Position numbers and translations under genes: made by a program. The notes under the pieces are model-generated. The model ran no database searches, was not told where the DNA came from, and saw nothing but the letters and a program-made list of their open reading frames with translations. Below, in pieces: positions 1 through 7,291 of a stretch of DNA of 52,201 nt (positions within the stretch are counted from its first letter, which is position 1; each line of letters opens with the position of its first letter). The stretch is from Candidatus Gastranaerophilales bacterium. GTDB lineage: Bacteria > Cyanobacteriota > Vampirovibrionia > Gastranaerophilales > Gastranaerophilaceae. Where the stretch lies: assembly GCA_944325145.1 (NCBI GenBank), contig CALYDL010000014.1, positions 1 through 52,201 on the forward strand. The letters are read 5' to 3'.

Positions 1-27
1 CTTTTTTAATAATGAAAGGTTAATTTT

Positions 28-780
28 ATGGTAGCCAAAAAATCAAGAGAAGAAATTAAATTAATGAAAATTGCAGGCTCTATTGTTGCAAAAGTGCACA
101 AGGCAATGAAAGAAAATATAAAAGAAGGCGTTTCTACCTTAGAGCTTGATAAAATTGCTTATGAAGTTATTAAAGACAACAAAGCAACGCCCACTTTTCT
201 TGGTTACAGGGGTTTCCCCGGGTCAATTTGCGCTTCAATCAATGAAGAAGTTGTCCATGGCATTCCAAATAAAGATAGAATTTTAAAAAACGGCGATGTT
301 GTTTCAATAGATGTCGGCGCAACATACCACGGCCTTGTGGGCGATGGCGCTTGGACATATATGGTGGGCGAAGTTGACCCTAAAGTTCAAAAGCTTTTAG
401 AATATACTGAAAAAGCCCTTTATGCAGGCATTTCAAAAATGGTTGAAGGAAACATTTTAGATGATGTTTCAGGCGCCATTGAAGATGTTGCAAATGAAGG
501 CAAATATGGCATTGTTCGCCAATACGGAGGCCATGGGGTTGGGCACAATATGCATGAAGAACCCTTCCTTTTTAATTACAGAGTTGGCAACAAATTAAAA
601 TTAAAAGCAGGAAATGTTATTGCAATTGAACCAATGCTTAATTTAGGCTGCGATGATGTTATGGTTTTAGATGATGAATGGACGGTTATTACAAAAGACA
701 AAATGCCCTCTGCCCATTTTGAACACACTGTTATGGTTGGGGAAAATGAACCTTTAATTTTAACTGTTGATAGTTTATAA
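28..780 (+). CDS. map: Type I methionine aminopeptidase
   Basis: This 250-residue cytosolic metalloprotease removes the initiator methionine from nascent proteins. The M24 'pita-bread' metal ligands are readable: the two Asp of the DVGATYHGLVGDGAW segment, the His of GGHGVGHNMHEEP, the Glu of IEPML and the Glu of FEHTVMV near the C-terminus. The length is that of the compact type I family with no N-terminal zinc-finger extension. The chosen ATG is preceded by AAAGG about ten bases upstream, and the protein begins directly at the catalytic domain. A strong hairpin terminator follows within 25 bases, so the gene ends its transcription unit here. Anything upstream lies outside the window. Identification is secure. 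Confidence 0.96.
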   Translation: MVAKKSREEIKLMKIAGSIVAKVHKAMKENIKEGVSTLELDKIAYEVIKDNKATPTFLGYRGFPGSICASINEEVVHGIPNKDRILKNGDVVSIDVGATYHGLVGDGAWTYMVGEVDPKVQKLLEYTEKALYAGISKMVEGNILDDVSGAIEDVANEGKYGIVRQYGGHGVGHNMHEEPFLFNYRVGNKLKLKAGNVIAIEPMLNLGCDDVMVLDDEWTVITKDKMPSAHFEHTVMVGENEPLILTVDSL

Positions 781-798
781 TTTTAAATTTTAAAAATA

Positions 799-832
799 AA
801 AAACTGCACTTTTTTAAGGTGCAGTTTTTTCT
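799..832 (+). terminator. Bidirectional intrinsic terminator after map
   Basis: A 9-bp perfect stem (801-809 pairs with 819-827, AAACTGCAC/GTGCAGTTT) is followed by a T run on the plus strand. An A-rich left flank supplies a T run on the minus strand. It lies between the convergent map gene and the 846-1301 gene and can serve both. Confidence 0.85.
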
Positions 833-845
833 GTTTTATTTTTAA

Positions 846-1301
846 TTAAGCAATTAATGCTTGAAATTTTTCATTAAACATTGAGCCGCCTGCTTCTTCT
901 TCAATGCTCATATTGCCTGTAATTAAACTTAAGAAGCCGCCAAGAACATTGTTTATTTTTTGTTCAAATTGCAAATAAGGTGAATCTTCGCCAAGAACTT
1001 CTTCTTTAACATCTTCAATAATGCCGCCTGCAAGGCCGCCTAATACTTTGCCTATCATGCCGCCGGTAACACCGCCATAAGCATATCCTGCAATTTGCCC
1101 AACTGTGCTATAAATTTCTTCTGCTTCATATTCTTTGTTAAATAAGCCTGCATCTTGCCTTTCTTGGTTCTTGTTTTCAACATTTTTTTGAACATTATTG
1201 TTTTCATCATTGTTAAAAATTTCTTCTACACCACCATTTTGAATAGCTTGGCCTAAAAAGTTCATTGCTAAATTTGCAATCATTGAATTAGTTAATTCCA
1301 T
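846..1301 (-). CDS. Glycine-zipper hypothetical protein
   Basis: I do not recognise a named family. The 151-residue protein has an N-terminal segment with short hydrophobic stretches, an Asn/Glu-rich charged middle, and around residues 72-97 a glycine-zipper-like run (GGVTGGMIGKVLGGLAGGII) suggesting membrane insertion or helix packing. The C-terminus is acidic and then hydrophobic. There is no cleavable signal peptide. A GAGGATAT Shine-Dalgarno sequence lies eight bases before the ATG. The gene is monocistronic, convergent with map and sharing its terminator. A similar Gly-zipper segment occurs in the middle of the larger protein at 5431-7116, but I see no alignable homology between them. 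Confidence 0.7.
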   Translation of the reverse strand: MELTNSMIANLAMNFLGQAIQNGGVEEIFNNDENNNVQKNVENKNQERQDAGLFNKEYEAEEIYSTVGQIAGYAYGGVTGGMIGKVLGGLAGGIIEDVKEEVLGEDSPYLQFEQKINNVLGGFLSLITGNMSIEEEAGGSMFNEKFQALIA

Positions 1302-1379
1302 TTTTATATCCTCAGTATATAGTTCTTATATACTAATTAAAAAAATAATTGCACCCAAATTTTAAACTTGAGAATTATT

Positions 1380-1409
1380 TTTACATTTATTTACATTTTT
1401 AACTATAAT
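1380..1409 (+). promoter_or_regulatory. Sigma-70-type promoter giving a possibly leaderless mRNA
   Basis: TTTACA (1380-1385) and TATAAT (1404-1409) are separated by 18 bases. The ATG of the next gene at 1416 begins six bases after the -10 box, where transcription would normally start, and no Shine-Dalgarno sequence fits between. The same TAnAAT-AATTTT-ATG arrangement recurs at 36871-36885. Confidence 0.55.
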
Positions 1410-1415
1410 AATTTT

Positions 1416-1745
1416 ATGAATAAAGATGAATTAATTGAATTTTGCCTAATTAACAAAGAAGCTGTTTTAACCTATCCTTTTTCGGATGAAAAATATGAAA
1501 AAACACCCGTAATTCGCCATAAAACAAACAATAAATGGTTTGCACTTATTTTTGTTCAAAACGGAACTTTATTTGTTAATTTGAAATGCAACCCGATAGA
1601 TGCTGAAATTTTAAGAGATAACCACCCCTATATAATGCCTGCTTGGCATATGAATAAATCGCATTGGAATAAAGTTGATGTAAATAAAACCCCAAAAAAA
1701 CTTTTAAAAAAATTAATTGAAGCAAGCTATAATCTTACAAAATAA
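1416..1745 (+). CDS. MmcQ/YjbR family protein
   Basis: A 109-residue soluble protein of the MmcQ/YjbR (double-wing, CyaY-like) family. It shows the family pattern: an N-terminal 'ELIEFCLINKEAVLTYPFSD' helix, a central beta sheet (KWFALIFVQNGTLFVNLKCNP) and a C-terminal AWHMNKSHWNKV segment. The family's biochemical role is poorly known; DNA binding has been proposed. I start the gene at the ATG at 1416 rather than at an in-frame ATG 48 bases upstream, because the upstream residues are a low-complexity Phe/Ile/Asn run that overlaps the promoter. The hairpin terminator at 1758-1794 follows directly, so the gene is probably monocistronic. Confidence 0.85.
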   Translation: MNKDELIEFCLINKEAVLTYPFSDEKYEKTPVIRHKTNNKWFALIFVQNGTLFVNLKCNPIDAEILRDNHPYIMPAWHMNKSHWNKVDVNKTPKKLLKKLIEASYNLTK

Positions 1746-1757
1746 TTTTTTAAACCA

Positions 1758-1796
1758 AAAATTGCACCAAAATGTATTATCTTGGTGCAATTTTGT
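1758..1796 (+). terminator. Intrinsic terminator
   Basis: A perfect 13-bp stem (1758-1770 with 1782-1794) and an 11-base loop end in a short T run. It closes the YjbR-like gene. Confidence 0.8.
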
Positions 1797-2001
1797 TCTC
1801 TTTATTATCATAGCATTGTTTTTAGGTTTATTCAACGGGTTAAAATTTAACCAGTTTTTAATTTTTTCTTTTTTGTTATTCCCTTGTTACCTTTCTTTTC
1901 ACCCCTTGCAACAAATTAATACAAAAAGGTGCAATGAATGAAAAGATTGTACTTTTAAAATCAAATTTTTATTGAAAGGTATTTTTAATCTTTTACCTTT
2001 T

Positions 2002-2053
2002 GCCTATTTTCTTTCTTTGGCTCAAACGCCGCACGCAAAGAAAGAAAATAGGC
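2002..2053. repeat. 18-bp perfect inverted repeat (hairpin)
   Basis: GCCTATTTTCTTTCTTTG at 2002-2019 is the exact reverse complement of 2036-2053, with a 16-base GC-rich loop. No T run follows in either direction, so it is not a classic terminator. CTTTCTTTG/CAAAGAAAG arms resemble dispersed intergenic palindromes seen in other bacteria, but I cannot confirm a family. Confidence 0.75.
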
Positions 2054-2094
2054 AGGAAAAGAAAGAAACGCGGCTTAAATAAGTTTAGTCTTTT

Positions 2095-2377
2095 CTTTTA
2101 AAATCATCTGTCCCCTAAGTTCTCTTGGGTTTTGCTAGCGGTTCGCTCCTTGGATTACGCTCCAAATTCCTTTTTTAAGGAATTTTCCGCTCCACACGTC
2201 ACTCACCTTGGCGCACTTCGGGCTTTGCCCTACGTGCTACGCAAAACCCGCTGTTCAGAGTCGGGGCTTCGTTATTAATTAAGAAGATTAGATTTTAAAA
2301 AATAATTGTCTATTCTCTAAAAAGGACACTCCCGCCCCGACGCCTCACCTTTCGGTAAAGACAGATGATTTTAAAAG
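2095..2377. repeat. Structured element with 18-base terminal inverted repeats
   Basis: The ends are perfect inverted repeats: 2095-2112 (CTTTTAAAATCATCTGTC) and 2360-2377. Inside, 2127-2139 pairs with 2236-2249 (GGGTTTTGC-TAGC against GCTAC-GCAAAACCC, one bulge), and 2260-2267 pairs with 2334-2341 (GTCGGGGC/GCCCCGAC). Small hairpins occur at about 2169-2187 and around 2209-2236. The element is clearly GC-richer than its surroundings and has no open reading frame. It could be a MITE-like non-autonomous element or a structured non-coding RNA. I recognise no known class. Confidence 0.65.
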
Positions 2378-2458
2378 GCTTGTTGGTAGATAAAAAGCTG
2401 AAAGATAAAAAATTAAAAATAGAAGAAAAAGATAAATATTAATGAAAGGATAGTATTA

Positions 2459-3220
2459 ATGAAAAGATTAAGAGGTTTTACATTAGCGGAAGTTTTAATT
2501 ACATTAGCTATTATTGGCGTTGTTGCCGCAATTTCAATTCCATCTGTAATAAGTAATACTCAACAACAAGAATTTAAAACAGGATTAAGAAAAGCAGTTT
2601 CTGTACTAAATTCTGCAATAACCATGAATATGGCGATAGATGGCGAAAGCCCTTATGATAATGCTAATTTGTTTGGATACCTGCAAAGACATATGAGCAT
2701 CATTAAATCAAGTTCGAATTTGCCATATAATACTGTAACTATAAAATGGAATGGAAACCGAAATTGGAATAAAAACAATGCCGTATTCTATACAACTGAT
2801 GGCATGAGATTTGAGTTTAATGCCGGAACACCAAATACAACGTTTGAAGCTTCAAAATTACACGAAAGCAACGTATATGCTTGTGGTGCAACCAATCCTT
2901 ATACTAATGGCGTCGAGGTTGGAAATGGGCTTACATATGGCGTGTGTGGCGGTTGCGGTTCATATGGCTTGGGCACAAATCCAAACGCAACGACAAAACC
3001 ACCTTGCATAATATTGGTTGACGTAAACGGCGACAAAAAACCAACTCCAGGTAATATAAATTGCCAAGGCGGCGATTGCGCAGAAAAAGATAATACATAC
3101 AAAGTGCCGCTTCCATCCGAAAAAAAAGTTCGTGATATATTTTCAATTTTAATAACAGAAGATAGAGCAATTCCTTATGGCATAACAGCACAAAAAGCTA
3201 TGTATCAGGCGCAAAAATAA
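2459..3220 (+). CDS. Prepilin-like protein (type II/IV pseudopilin), copy 1
   Basis: A 253-residue protein with a class I prepilin leader: a short basic start, then the G-F cleavage site of RGFTLAEVLI with Glu at mature position 5, followed by a hydrophobic alpha-1 helix (residues about 8-30). The first ~85 residues are nearly identical to the copies at 9294 and 37278. The middle (about 85-165) differs, and the C-terminal third returns to a shared pattern with CGGCGSYG, TKPPC, DVNGDKKP (possible metal-binding turn), paired Cys and a MYQAQK end. Such proteins are cleaved and N-methylated by a prepilin peptidase and assembled at the inner membrane. No assembly ATPase or peptidase gene is in this window, so its machine is unknown. 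The AAAGGAT Shine-Dalgarno sequence is strong. Confidence 0.88.
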   Translation: MKRLRGFTLAEVLITLAIIGVVAAISIPSVISNTQQQEFKTGLRKAVSVLNSAITMNMAIDGESPYDNANLFGYLQRHMSIIKSSSNLPYNTVTIKWNGNRNWNKNNAVFYTTDGMRFEFNAGTPNTTFEASKLHESNVYACGATNPYTNGVEVGNGLTYGVCGGCGSYGLGTNPNATTKPPCIILVDVNGDKKPTPGNINCQGGDCAEKDNTYKVPLPSEKKVRDIFSILITEDRAIPYGITAQKAMYQAQK

Positions 3221-3390
3221 AGCGTGAGCCAGAGTGTGCAGCCGCTAAAAAATGGCAAGACGTTGAGTTTTGGTATTTTTAGGTGAAACCATAAGATGCC
3301 GCCATTATAACGAAGTGAACAAAAGCTTTGATTCAATAGGAGCAAGAAAGCACAAAGCCAGAGTGAAAATAAAATTTATCCTTTCATTAA
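3221..3390. other. Short intergenic between prepilin 1 and cysE
   Basis: No gene. The only repeated motif is GCCAGAGTG, present twice (near 3227 and 3359). The plus strand lacks a clear terminator for the prepilin other than the bidirectional-looking hairpin at 3397-3418. Confidence 0.4.
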
Positions 3391-3418
3391 AAAACGGGCT
3401 TGGAATTTACCAAGCCCC
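3391..3418 (-). terminator. Intrinsic terminator of the tyrS-cysE operon
   Basis: An 8-bp GC-rich stem (3397-3404 with 3411-3418, GGGCTTGG/CCAAGCCC) is followed on the minus strand by six T's. It lies 17 bases after the cysE stop. Confidence 0.85.
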
Positions 3419-3435
3419 AATCTTATTATAAAAAA

Positions 3436-4131
3436 TTACGAATTAATTTTATCTCTTAATTCTTTAACTTCATAGGTTAATCTTCTAAGTTCGCAAGTGA
3501 TGGGGTCAGGAATTTTATTGTGCAAAAGTTGCCCTTGAACAAAGAATCTTTGGCGGGTTATTCGCCCGGGGATACCAACAACCGTTGAATGTTCGGGAAC
3601 ATCGTCTATTACAACGCTTCCCGCCCCAATGTTTGAATCGGAGCCGATTGTAATATTGCCAAGAACCTTTGCTCCTGCGCCGATTGTAACTCTATCGCCT
3701 ATTGTTGGGTGGCGTTTTCCTTGGTCTTTTCCTGTGCCGCCTAATGTTACCCCTTGATAAACAAGCACATTATCGCCAATTATTGTGGTTTCACCAATAA
3801 CAACGCCCATTCCATGGTCTATGAAAAATTTTTCACCAATGGTGGCTCCGGGGTGAATTTCAATGCCTGTAAAAAACCTTGCGATTTGAGAAATTAACCT
3901 TGGAATAAAAGGAATTTTCCACTTTTTTAATTTGTTTGCAATTCTATAAGATAAAAGCGCATGGAACCCCGGGTATAAAAGAATAATTTCAAATATACTT
4001 TTTGCCGCAGGGTCTTTATCTTTTATGTTGTTTATATCGTCTATAACCCTTTTAATTCCTCTTATAAGGGCAATTTTAGATTTTTTCTTTTTGATTTCAC
4101 CAACATTTTCGCTAGAAAGTGAGTTTTGCAT
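3436..4131 (-). CDS. cysE: Serine O-acetyltransferase
   Basis: This enzyme transfers acetyl from acetyl-CoA to L-serine, giving O-acetylserine, the first committed step of cysteine synthesis. The 231-residue product has the short N-terminal helical domain of the EpsC-type enzyme ([20 protein letters not shown]) and a left-handed beta-helix of hexapeptide repeats ([58 protein letters not shown]) with the catalytic His of IDHG. I start it at 4131, where AAGGAA lies five bases before the ATG, rather than at an in-frame ATG 39 bases upstream. That gives a 20-base overlap with the end of tyrS and implies translational coupling. A strong terminator follows. Confidence 0.94.
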   Translation of the reverse strand: MQNSLSSENVGEIKKKKSKIALIRGIKRVIDDINNIKDKDPAAKSIFEIILLYPGFHALLSYRIANKLKKWKIPFIPRLISQIARFFTGIEIHPGATIGEKFFIDHGMGVVIGETTIIGDNVLVYQGVTLGGTGKDQGKRHPTIGDRVTIGAGAKVLGNITIGSDSNIGAGSVVIDDVPEHSTVVGIPGRITRQRFFVQGQLLHNKIPDPITCELRRLTYEVKELRDKINS

Positions 4132-5308
4132 ATTTCCTTTTTCCTGCTTGTAAAATTCCGTTTCTATCAATCACTGTTTGAAAATCTGAAATTTTTTCAC
4201 CTTCAAATTTTACACCGCCTCCTTGAATAAGCCTTTTTGCTTCGCCTTTTGAGGTTGTGAAATTTAATTTAACAATTAAATCTAAAATGTTTATGGGTTC
4301 ATTTAATTTAACTTCTTCAATTGTATCGGGAATTCCTTTATTTTGAACAACATTAATGAAATCATTCTGCGCTTTAACAGCTTCAATTTCCCCGTTATAC
4401 ATTTTTGTAATTTCAAATGCAAGACGCATTTTTTCATCTCTTGGGTTATTTTCTTTGTTAAATTTAAGGTCTGTCAGAAGTATATAATATTTTTCCATTA
4501 AACTGTCAGGAATTGACATTAATTTGCCATACATATCTTTTGGGCTGTCTGTTAGTGAAATGCAATGTTTGGGGTATGTTTTTGACATTTTAACAAGCCC
4601 GTCCGTTCCTTCAATTAAAGGCAGCATAAAGGCAATTTGGCCGTCTTCTTTGCCATAAAAGCTTTGAACATCTCTGCCCATAAGAAGGTTAAATGTTTGG
4701 TCGGTTCCGCCAAGTTCAATATCAGAATCAATTTGAACGGAATCATAAGCTTGCATTAAAGGATAGAAAAATTCTACAACGCTAATCGGGCGGCCTTCTT
4801 TATATCTTTTGTTAAAGTCATCTCTTGTTAAAAGTTTTGCAACGGTTGTTGAGCTTGCTAATTTTAACATATCAACAAAGCTTAAAGAATGAAGCCAATC
4901 TGCATTATTTCTAACTTCTGCTTTATTTACATCTAAAACTTTTGCCATTTGTTCAAAATATGTTTTAGCATTTTCTGCAACTTGTTCTTTTGTAAGCGCA
5001 GGCCTTGTTTCAGATTTTCCTGATGGGTCGCCCACCATTGCGGTTGCACCGCCTACAATTAAAACAATCGTATGTCCTAATTCTTGGAATTTTTTTAATT
5101 TTCTCATAACAACAGTGTGCCCTAAGTGAAGATCGGGGCGGGTAGGGTCCAAACCAAGTTTAACTCTTAAAGGCTTTTTTGTTTCATAAGCTTTTTGTAA
5201 TTTATAAGCAAGCCCCATATATCCATCCGGCACAATTTCAGCACCAATAGCTAATTCTTTTGCCTGATTAATAAATTTTTCATCAATTTTGGTTTGGTTT
5301 TTTTCCAT
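4112..5308 (-). CDS. tyrS: Tyrosyl-tRNA synthetase
   Basis: This class I synthetase charges tRNA-Tyr with tyrosine. The 398-residue protein has the HLGH version of the HIGH signature ([12 protein letters not shown]), the [14 protein letters not shown] stretch typical of the TyrS subgroup, a KMSKT version of KMSKS, and a C-terminal S4-like RNA-binding domain ([20 protein letters not shown]). The start is set at 5308, six bases after GAGGAT; an in-frame ATG four codons upstream overlaps that Shine-Dalgarno sequence. It is the first gene of a tyrS-cysE operon, and the stop is TAG inside the 5' end of cysE. A weak promoter-like TATTAT lies about 30 bases upstream. Confidence 0.96.
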   Translation of the reverse strand: MEKNQTKIDEKFINQAKELAIGAEIVPDGYMGLAYKLQKAYETKKPLRVKLGLDPTRPDLHLGHTVVMRKLKKFQELGHTIVLIVGGATAMVGDPSGKSETRPALTKEQVAENAKTYFEQMAKVLDVNKAEVRNNADWLHSLSFVDMLKLASSTTVAKLLTRDDFNKRYKEGRPISVVEFFYPLMQAYDSVQIDSDIELGGTDQTFNLLMGRDVQSFYGKEDGQIAFMLPLIEGTDGLVKMSKTYPKHCISLTDSPKDMYGKLMSIPDSLMEKYYILLTDLKFNKENNPRDEKMRLAFEITKMYNGEIEAVKAQNDFINVVQNKGIPDTIEEVKLNEPINILDLIVKLNFTTSKGEAKRLIQGGGVKFEGEKISDFQTVIDRNGILQAGKRKYAKLTF

Positions 5309-5430
5309 CGTTATCCTCATAAATTTAACTACAAGATAATAATAGCAAAAAAACCATAAATTGAGGCAATTTTTAATTTAAAAATGTTTTTATTTAACTA
5401 TACGAAAAGAAAGAGGATATTTAGGATTTT

Positions 5431-7116
5431 ATGAGTTGGGCCGCAGAGTTTAATTCAGGGAATTTGGGAAATAATTTGTCAAATAAAATGGCAAATATTA
5501 AGCTTGATACAACTGTTGATACGGCTGAAATTCAGGCAAAAATTAATGAACATTTTAAGCCTGTTCAAACAACGGGGCAAACAACAAATGTTCAAAATAA
5601 TGTTCAAATGCAGCCGCAAACTACATTTAACGGCGGAATTCAGCAAGATACATTTGTTCAAAATCAACAAATGGTGCAAAACCAAACATTTACGCCATAT
5701 CAGCCCCAAATGCCGAATTATCAAAATATTTCTTATAATCAGCCAATGCAATATATGCAGCCGAATGTTCAATATTATCAACCTGTATATCCTCAAGCAC
5801 AGGCTTATTATCCTCAATCAACGGCATATTCAATGCCAATAAACCAATATCAACCTGTTCAAAATTCGCAAACTTATACCCCGCAACAGGTGGAAACAGC
5901 ATATAGCCAAAATGCTGTTGAAACAACTTCGGCAACGGGGCAAAATTTAAATACCGATTCTGCAAGCTATATTCCAAATTTTAACGGCGAATCGGATGGA
6001 GGTATTGAAAAGCTCCAAATGGCTTATGCAGGAGCAAGAGCAAATCAAGGGGTAATTTCAAAGGGAATTGACGGCATAAAATCTTTGTTTTCAATAAAGG
6101 GAACTTCAAAAAGTGCCAAAGATGCATTGAAAAAATATGAAAACGGAACAATCTCATATAATGAAGCAATTAAAGAAATTGAAAATTTTAAAGAAAAATC
6201 AAAATCTTCGACAGATGCAATTACAAGTGCTATTTCTGCAGTTGGCAGCTTTGCAGGTGCTTCTTTAATGAAAGCAAAAGGCGGAACAACAGCAAAAATG
6301 CTTGCTCTTGCAGTTGGTTTAGCTGCAGGAATTAAAACACTTGCAGGCATAGGCGAAAGGGGCACAAACCAAGTTTCAGGAGATGCCTTGGATGCAACAA
6401 AATTGTTTAAAGATTTAGCCCAAGGCTCAATTAATGGCGCAATAACAGGCGGCGTTTCAATTGCTGCAGCTGACCCTTCAAAAATTTCAACAACTTCAAG
6501 CGGGGCTTTAACAGGCGCAATTTCAGGCTCTTTAATGGGTGTAACCGATTATAGTATAAATTGCGTTGATGATAATAAAGAATTTTCCATTAATGATATG
6601 GTTTCCCAATCTTTAAAATATGCAATTGGGGGCGCAATGCTAGGCGCAGGAACAGGGGCTTTAACTGGCAAATTATTAAACCAAAAGACAACAGAAGCTG
6701 CCTCTTCTTCTGTATTAAATGATGTTAGCAAAAAAGAACAGAGCGCAACGGTTTTAACATACGACAGTATTGAAAAATCAATGAAAACAAACAATAGGGG
6801 TACATATGAAAGCAAAGAAGTTATAGCAGATTGCACCGAAGCGCTTGAGAAAACAATGAAGCTTGAAAACGACCCTGAAATAATTTCTTTATATGAAAAA
6901 TTTAAAAGTGCAGCAACGGATAAAGAAAAATATTCAATATTAAATAAAATGCATAAAAAAATTGCTGTAAAATATCACCCTGATTTATCTGTGGTTGATG
7001 ATGCAGAAAAAGCTTTGAATTTGTATAACAATATATTTGGAAGCAAAGGAAAAGTTGGCGGCAAAAAAGGTCTTTTATATTATTATGCTGAACTTGCAAA
7101 ACAAGCAGCGGCATAA
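5431..7116 (+). CDS. Gln/Asn-rich, glycine-zipper protein with C-terminal J-domain-like module
   Basis: A 561-residue protein with three visible parts. Residues about 25-180 are low-complexity, rich in Gln, Asn, Pro and Tyr, and likely disordered. Residues about 265-420 contain several Gly/Ala-rich hydrophobic stretches (AISAVGSFAGASLMKA, MLALAVGLAAGIKTLAG, AIGGAMLGAGTGALTGKLL) resembling membrane-associated glycine zippers. The C-terminal ~80 residues resemble a J domain: a helix (YSILNKMHKKIAVKY) immediately precedes HPD at 516-518, followed by a second helix and DAEKALNLYNNIF. HPD is the motif that stimulates the Hsp70 ATPase. Domain order is the reverse of canonical DnaJ. The gene is monocistronic with its own terminator. 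I recognise no full-length family and infer only possible recruitment of DnaK to a membrane or inclusion. Confidence 0.72.
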   Translation: MSWAAEFNSGNLGNNLSNKMANIKLDTTVDTAEIQAKINEHFKPVQTTGQTTNVQNNVQMQPQTTFNGGIQQDTFVQNQQMVQNQTFTPYQPQMPNYQNISYNQPMQYMQPNVQYYQPVYPQAQAYYPQSTAYSMPINQYQPVQNSQTYTPQQVETAYSQNAVETTSATGQNLNTDSASYIPNFNGESDGGIEKLQMAYAGARANQGVISKGIDGIKSLFSIKGTSKSAKDALKKYENGTISYNEAIKEIENFKEKSKSSTDAITSAISAVGSFAGASLMKAKGGTTAKMLALAVGLAAGIKTLAGIGERGTNQVSGDALDATKLFKDLAQGSINGAITGGVSIAAADPSKISTTSSGALTGAISGSLMGVTDYSINCVDDNKEFSINDMVSQSLKYAIGGAMLGAGTGALTGKLLNQKTTEAASSSVLNDVSKKEQSATVLTYDSIEKSMKTNNRGTYESKEVIADCTEALEKTMKLENDPEIISLYEKFKSAATDKEKYSILNKMHKKIAVKYHPDLSVVDDAEKALNLYNNIFGSKGKVGGKKGLLYYYAELAKQAAA

Positions 7117-7142
7117 AAACAGAAAGTGTAATATTTCTTAAT

Positions 7143-7174
7143 AATTAAAACCGTCCAAAAAGGCGGTTTTAATT
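7143..7174 (+). terminator. Intrinsic terminator
   Basis: An 11-bp perfect stem (7143-7153 with 7164-7174, AATTAAAACCG/CGGTTTTAATT) forms shortly after the J-domain protein gene. Confidence 0.75.
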
Positions 7175-7291
7175 GTATTTAAAACACTTTATATCTGTTT
7201 TTTATACCAGCGAAGTAATTCTTATGGGTTATATTTTAATTAGTTTTATGATATAAATAATATGTAAGATAATATGGAGGCGAATAATAAA

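Larger units (their letters stand above)
1797..2458. other. Long non-coding interval with structured elements
   Basis: About 660 bases separate the YjbR-like terminator and prepilin copy 1. No credible gene is present; the only open frame (to about 1941) runs through the terminator, is low complexity and has no start signal. The interval holds an 18-bp inverted repeat (2002-2053) and a larger GC-richer element bounded by 18-base inverted repeats (2095-2377), listed separately. The last 80 bases are A-rich and carry the ATTAATGAAAGGAT ribosome-binding box shared by the prepilin copies. Confidence 0.7.

Noticed and set aside
1717-1941. Open frame of 74 codons after the YjbR-like gene
   Set aside because: It overlaps the end of that gene, runs through its terminator hairpin, is low complexity and has no Shine-Dalgarno sequence.
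2002-2377. CRISPR array or tRNA/rRNA fragment in the GC-richer interval
   Set aside because: There are no regularly spaced direct repeats and no cloverleaf with a T-loop consensus; the structure is made of inverted repeats.
3374-3396. Reverse-strand copy of the TTAATGAAAGGAT prepilin ribosome-binding box
   Set aside because: It is followed on that strand only by antisense sequence to prepilin copy 1 with no reading frame starting there; probably chance or a remnant.
5479-5977. Alternative-frame open frames over the Gln-rich region of the J-domain protein
   Set aside because: They are low-complexity shadows of CAA/AAT-rich codons with no ribosome-binding site.
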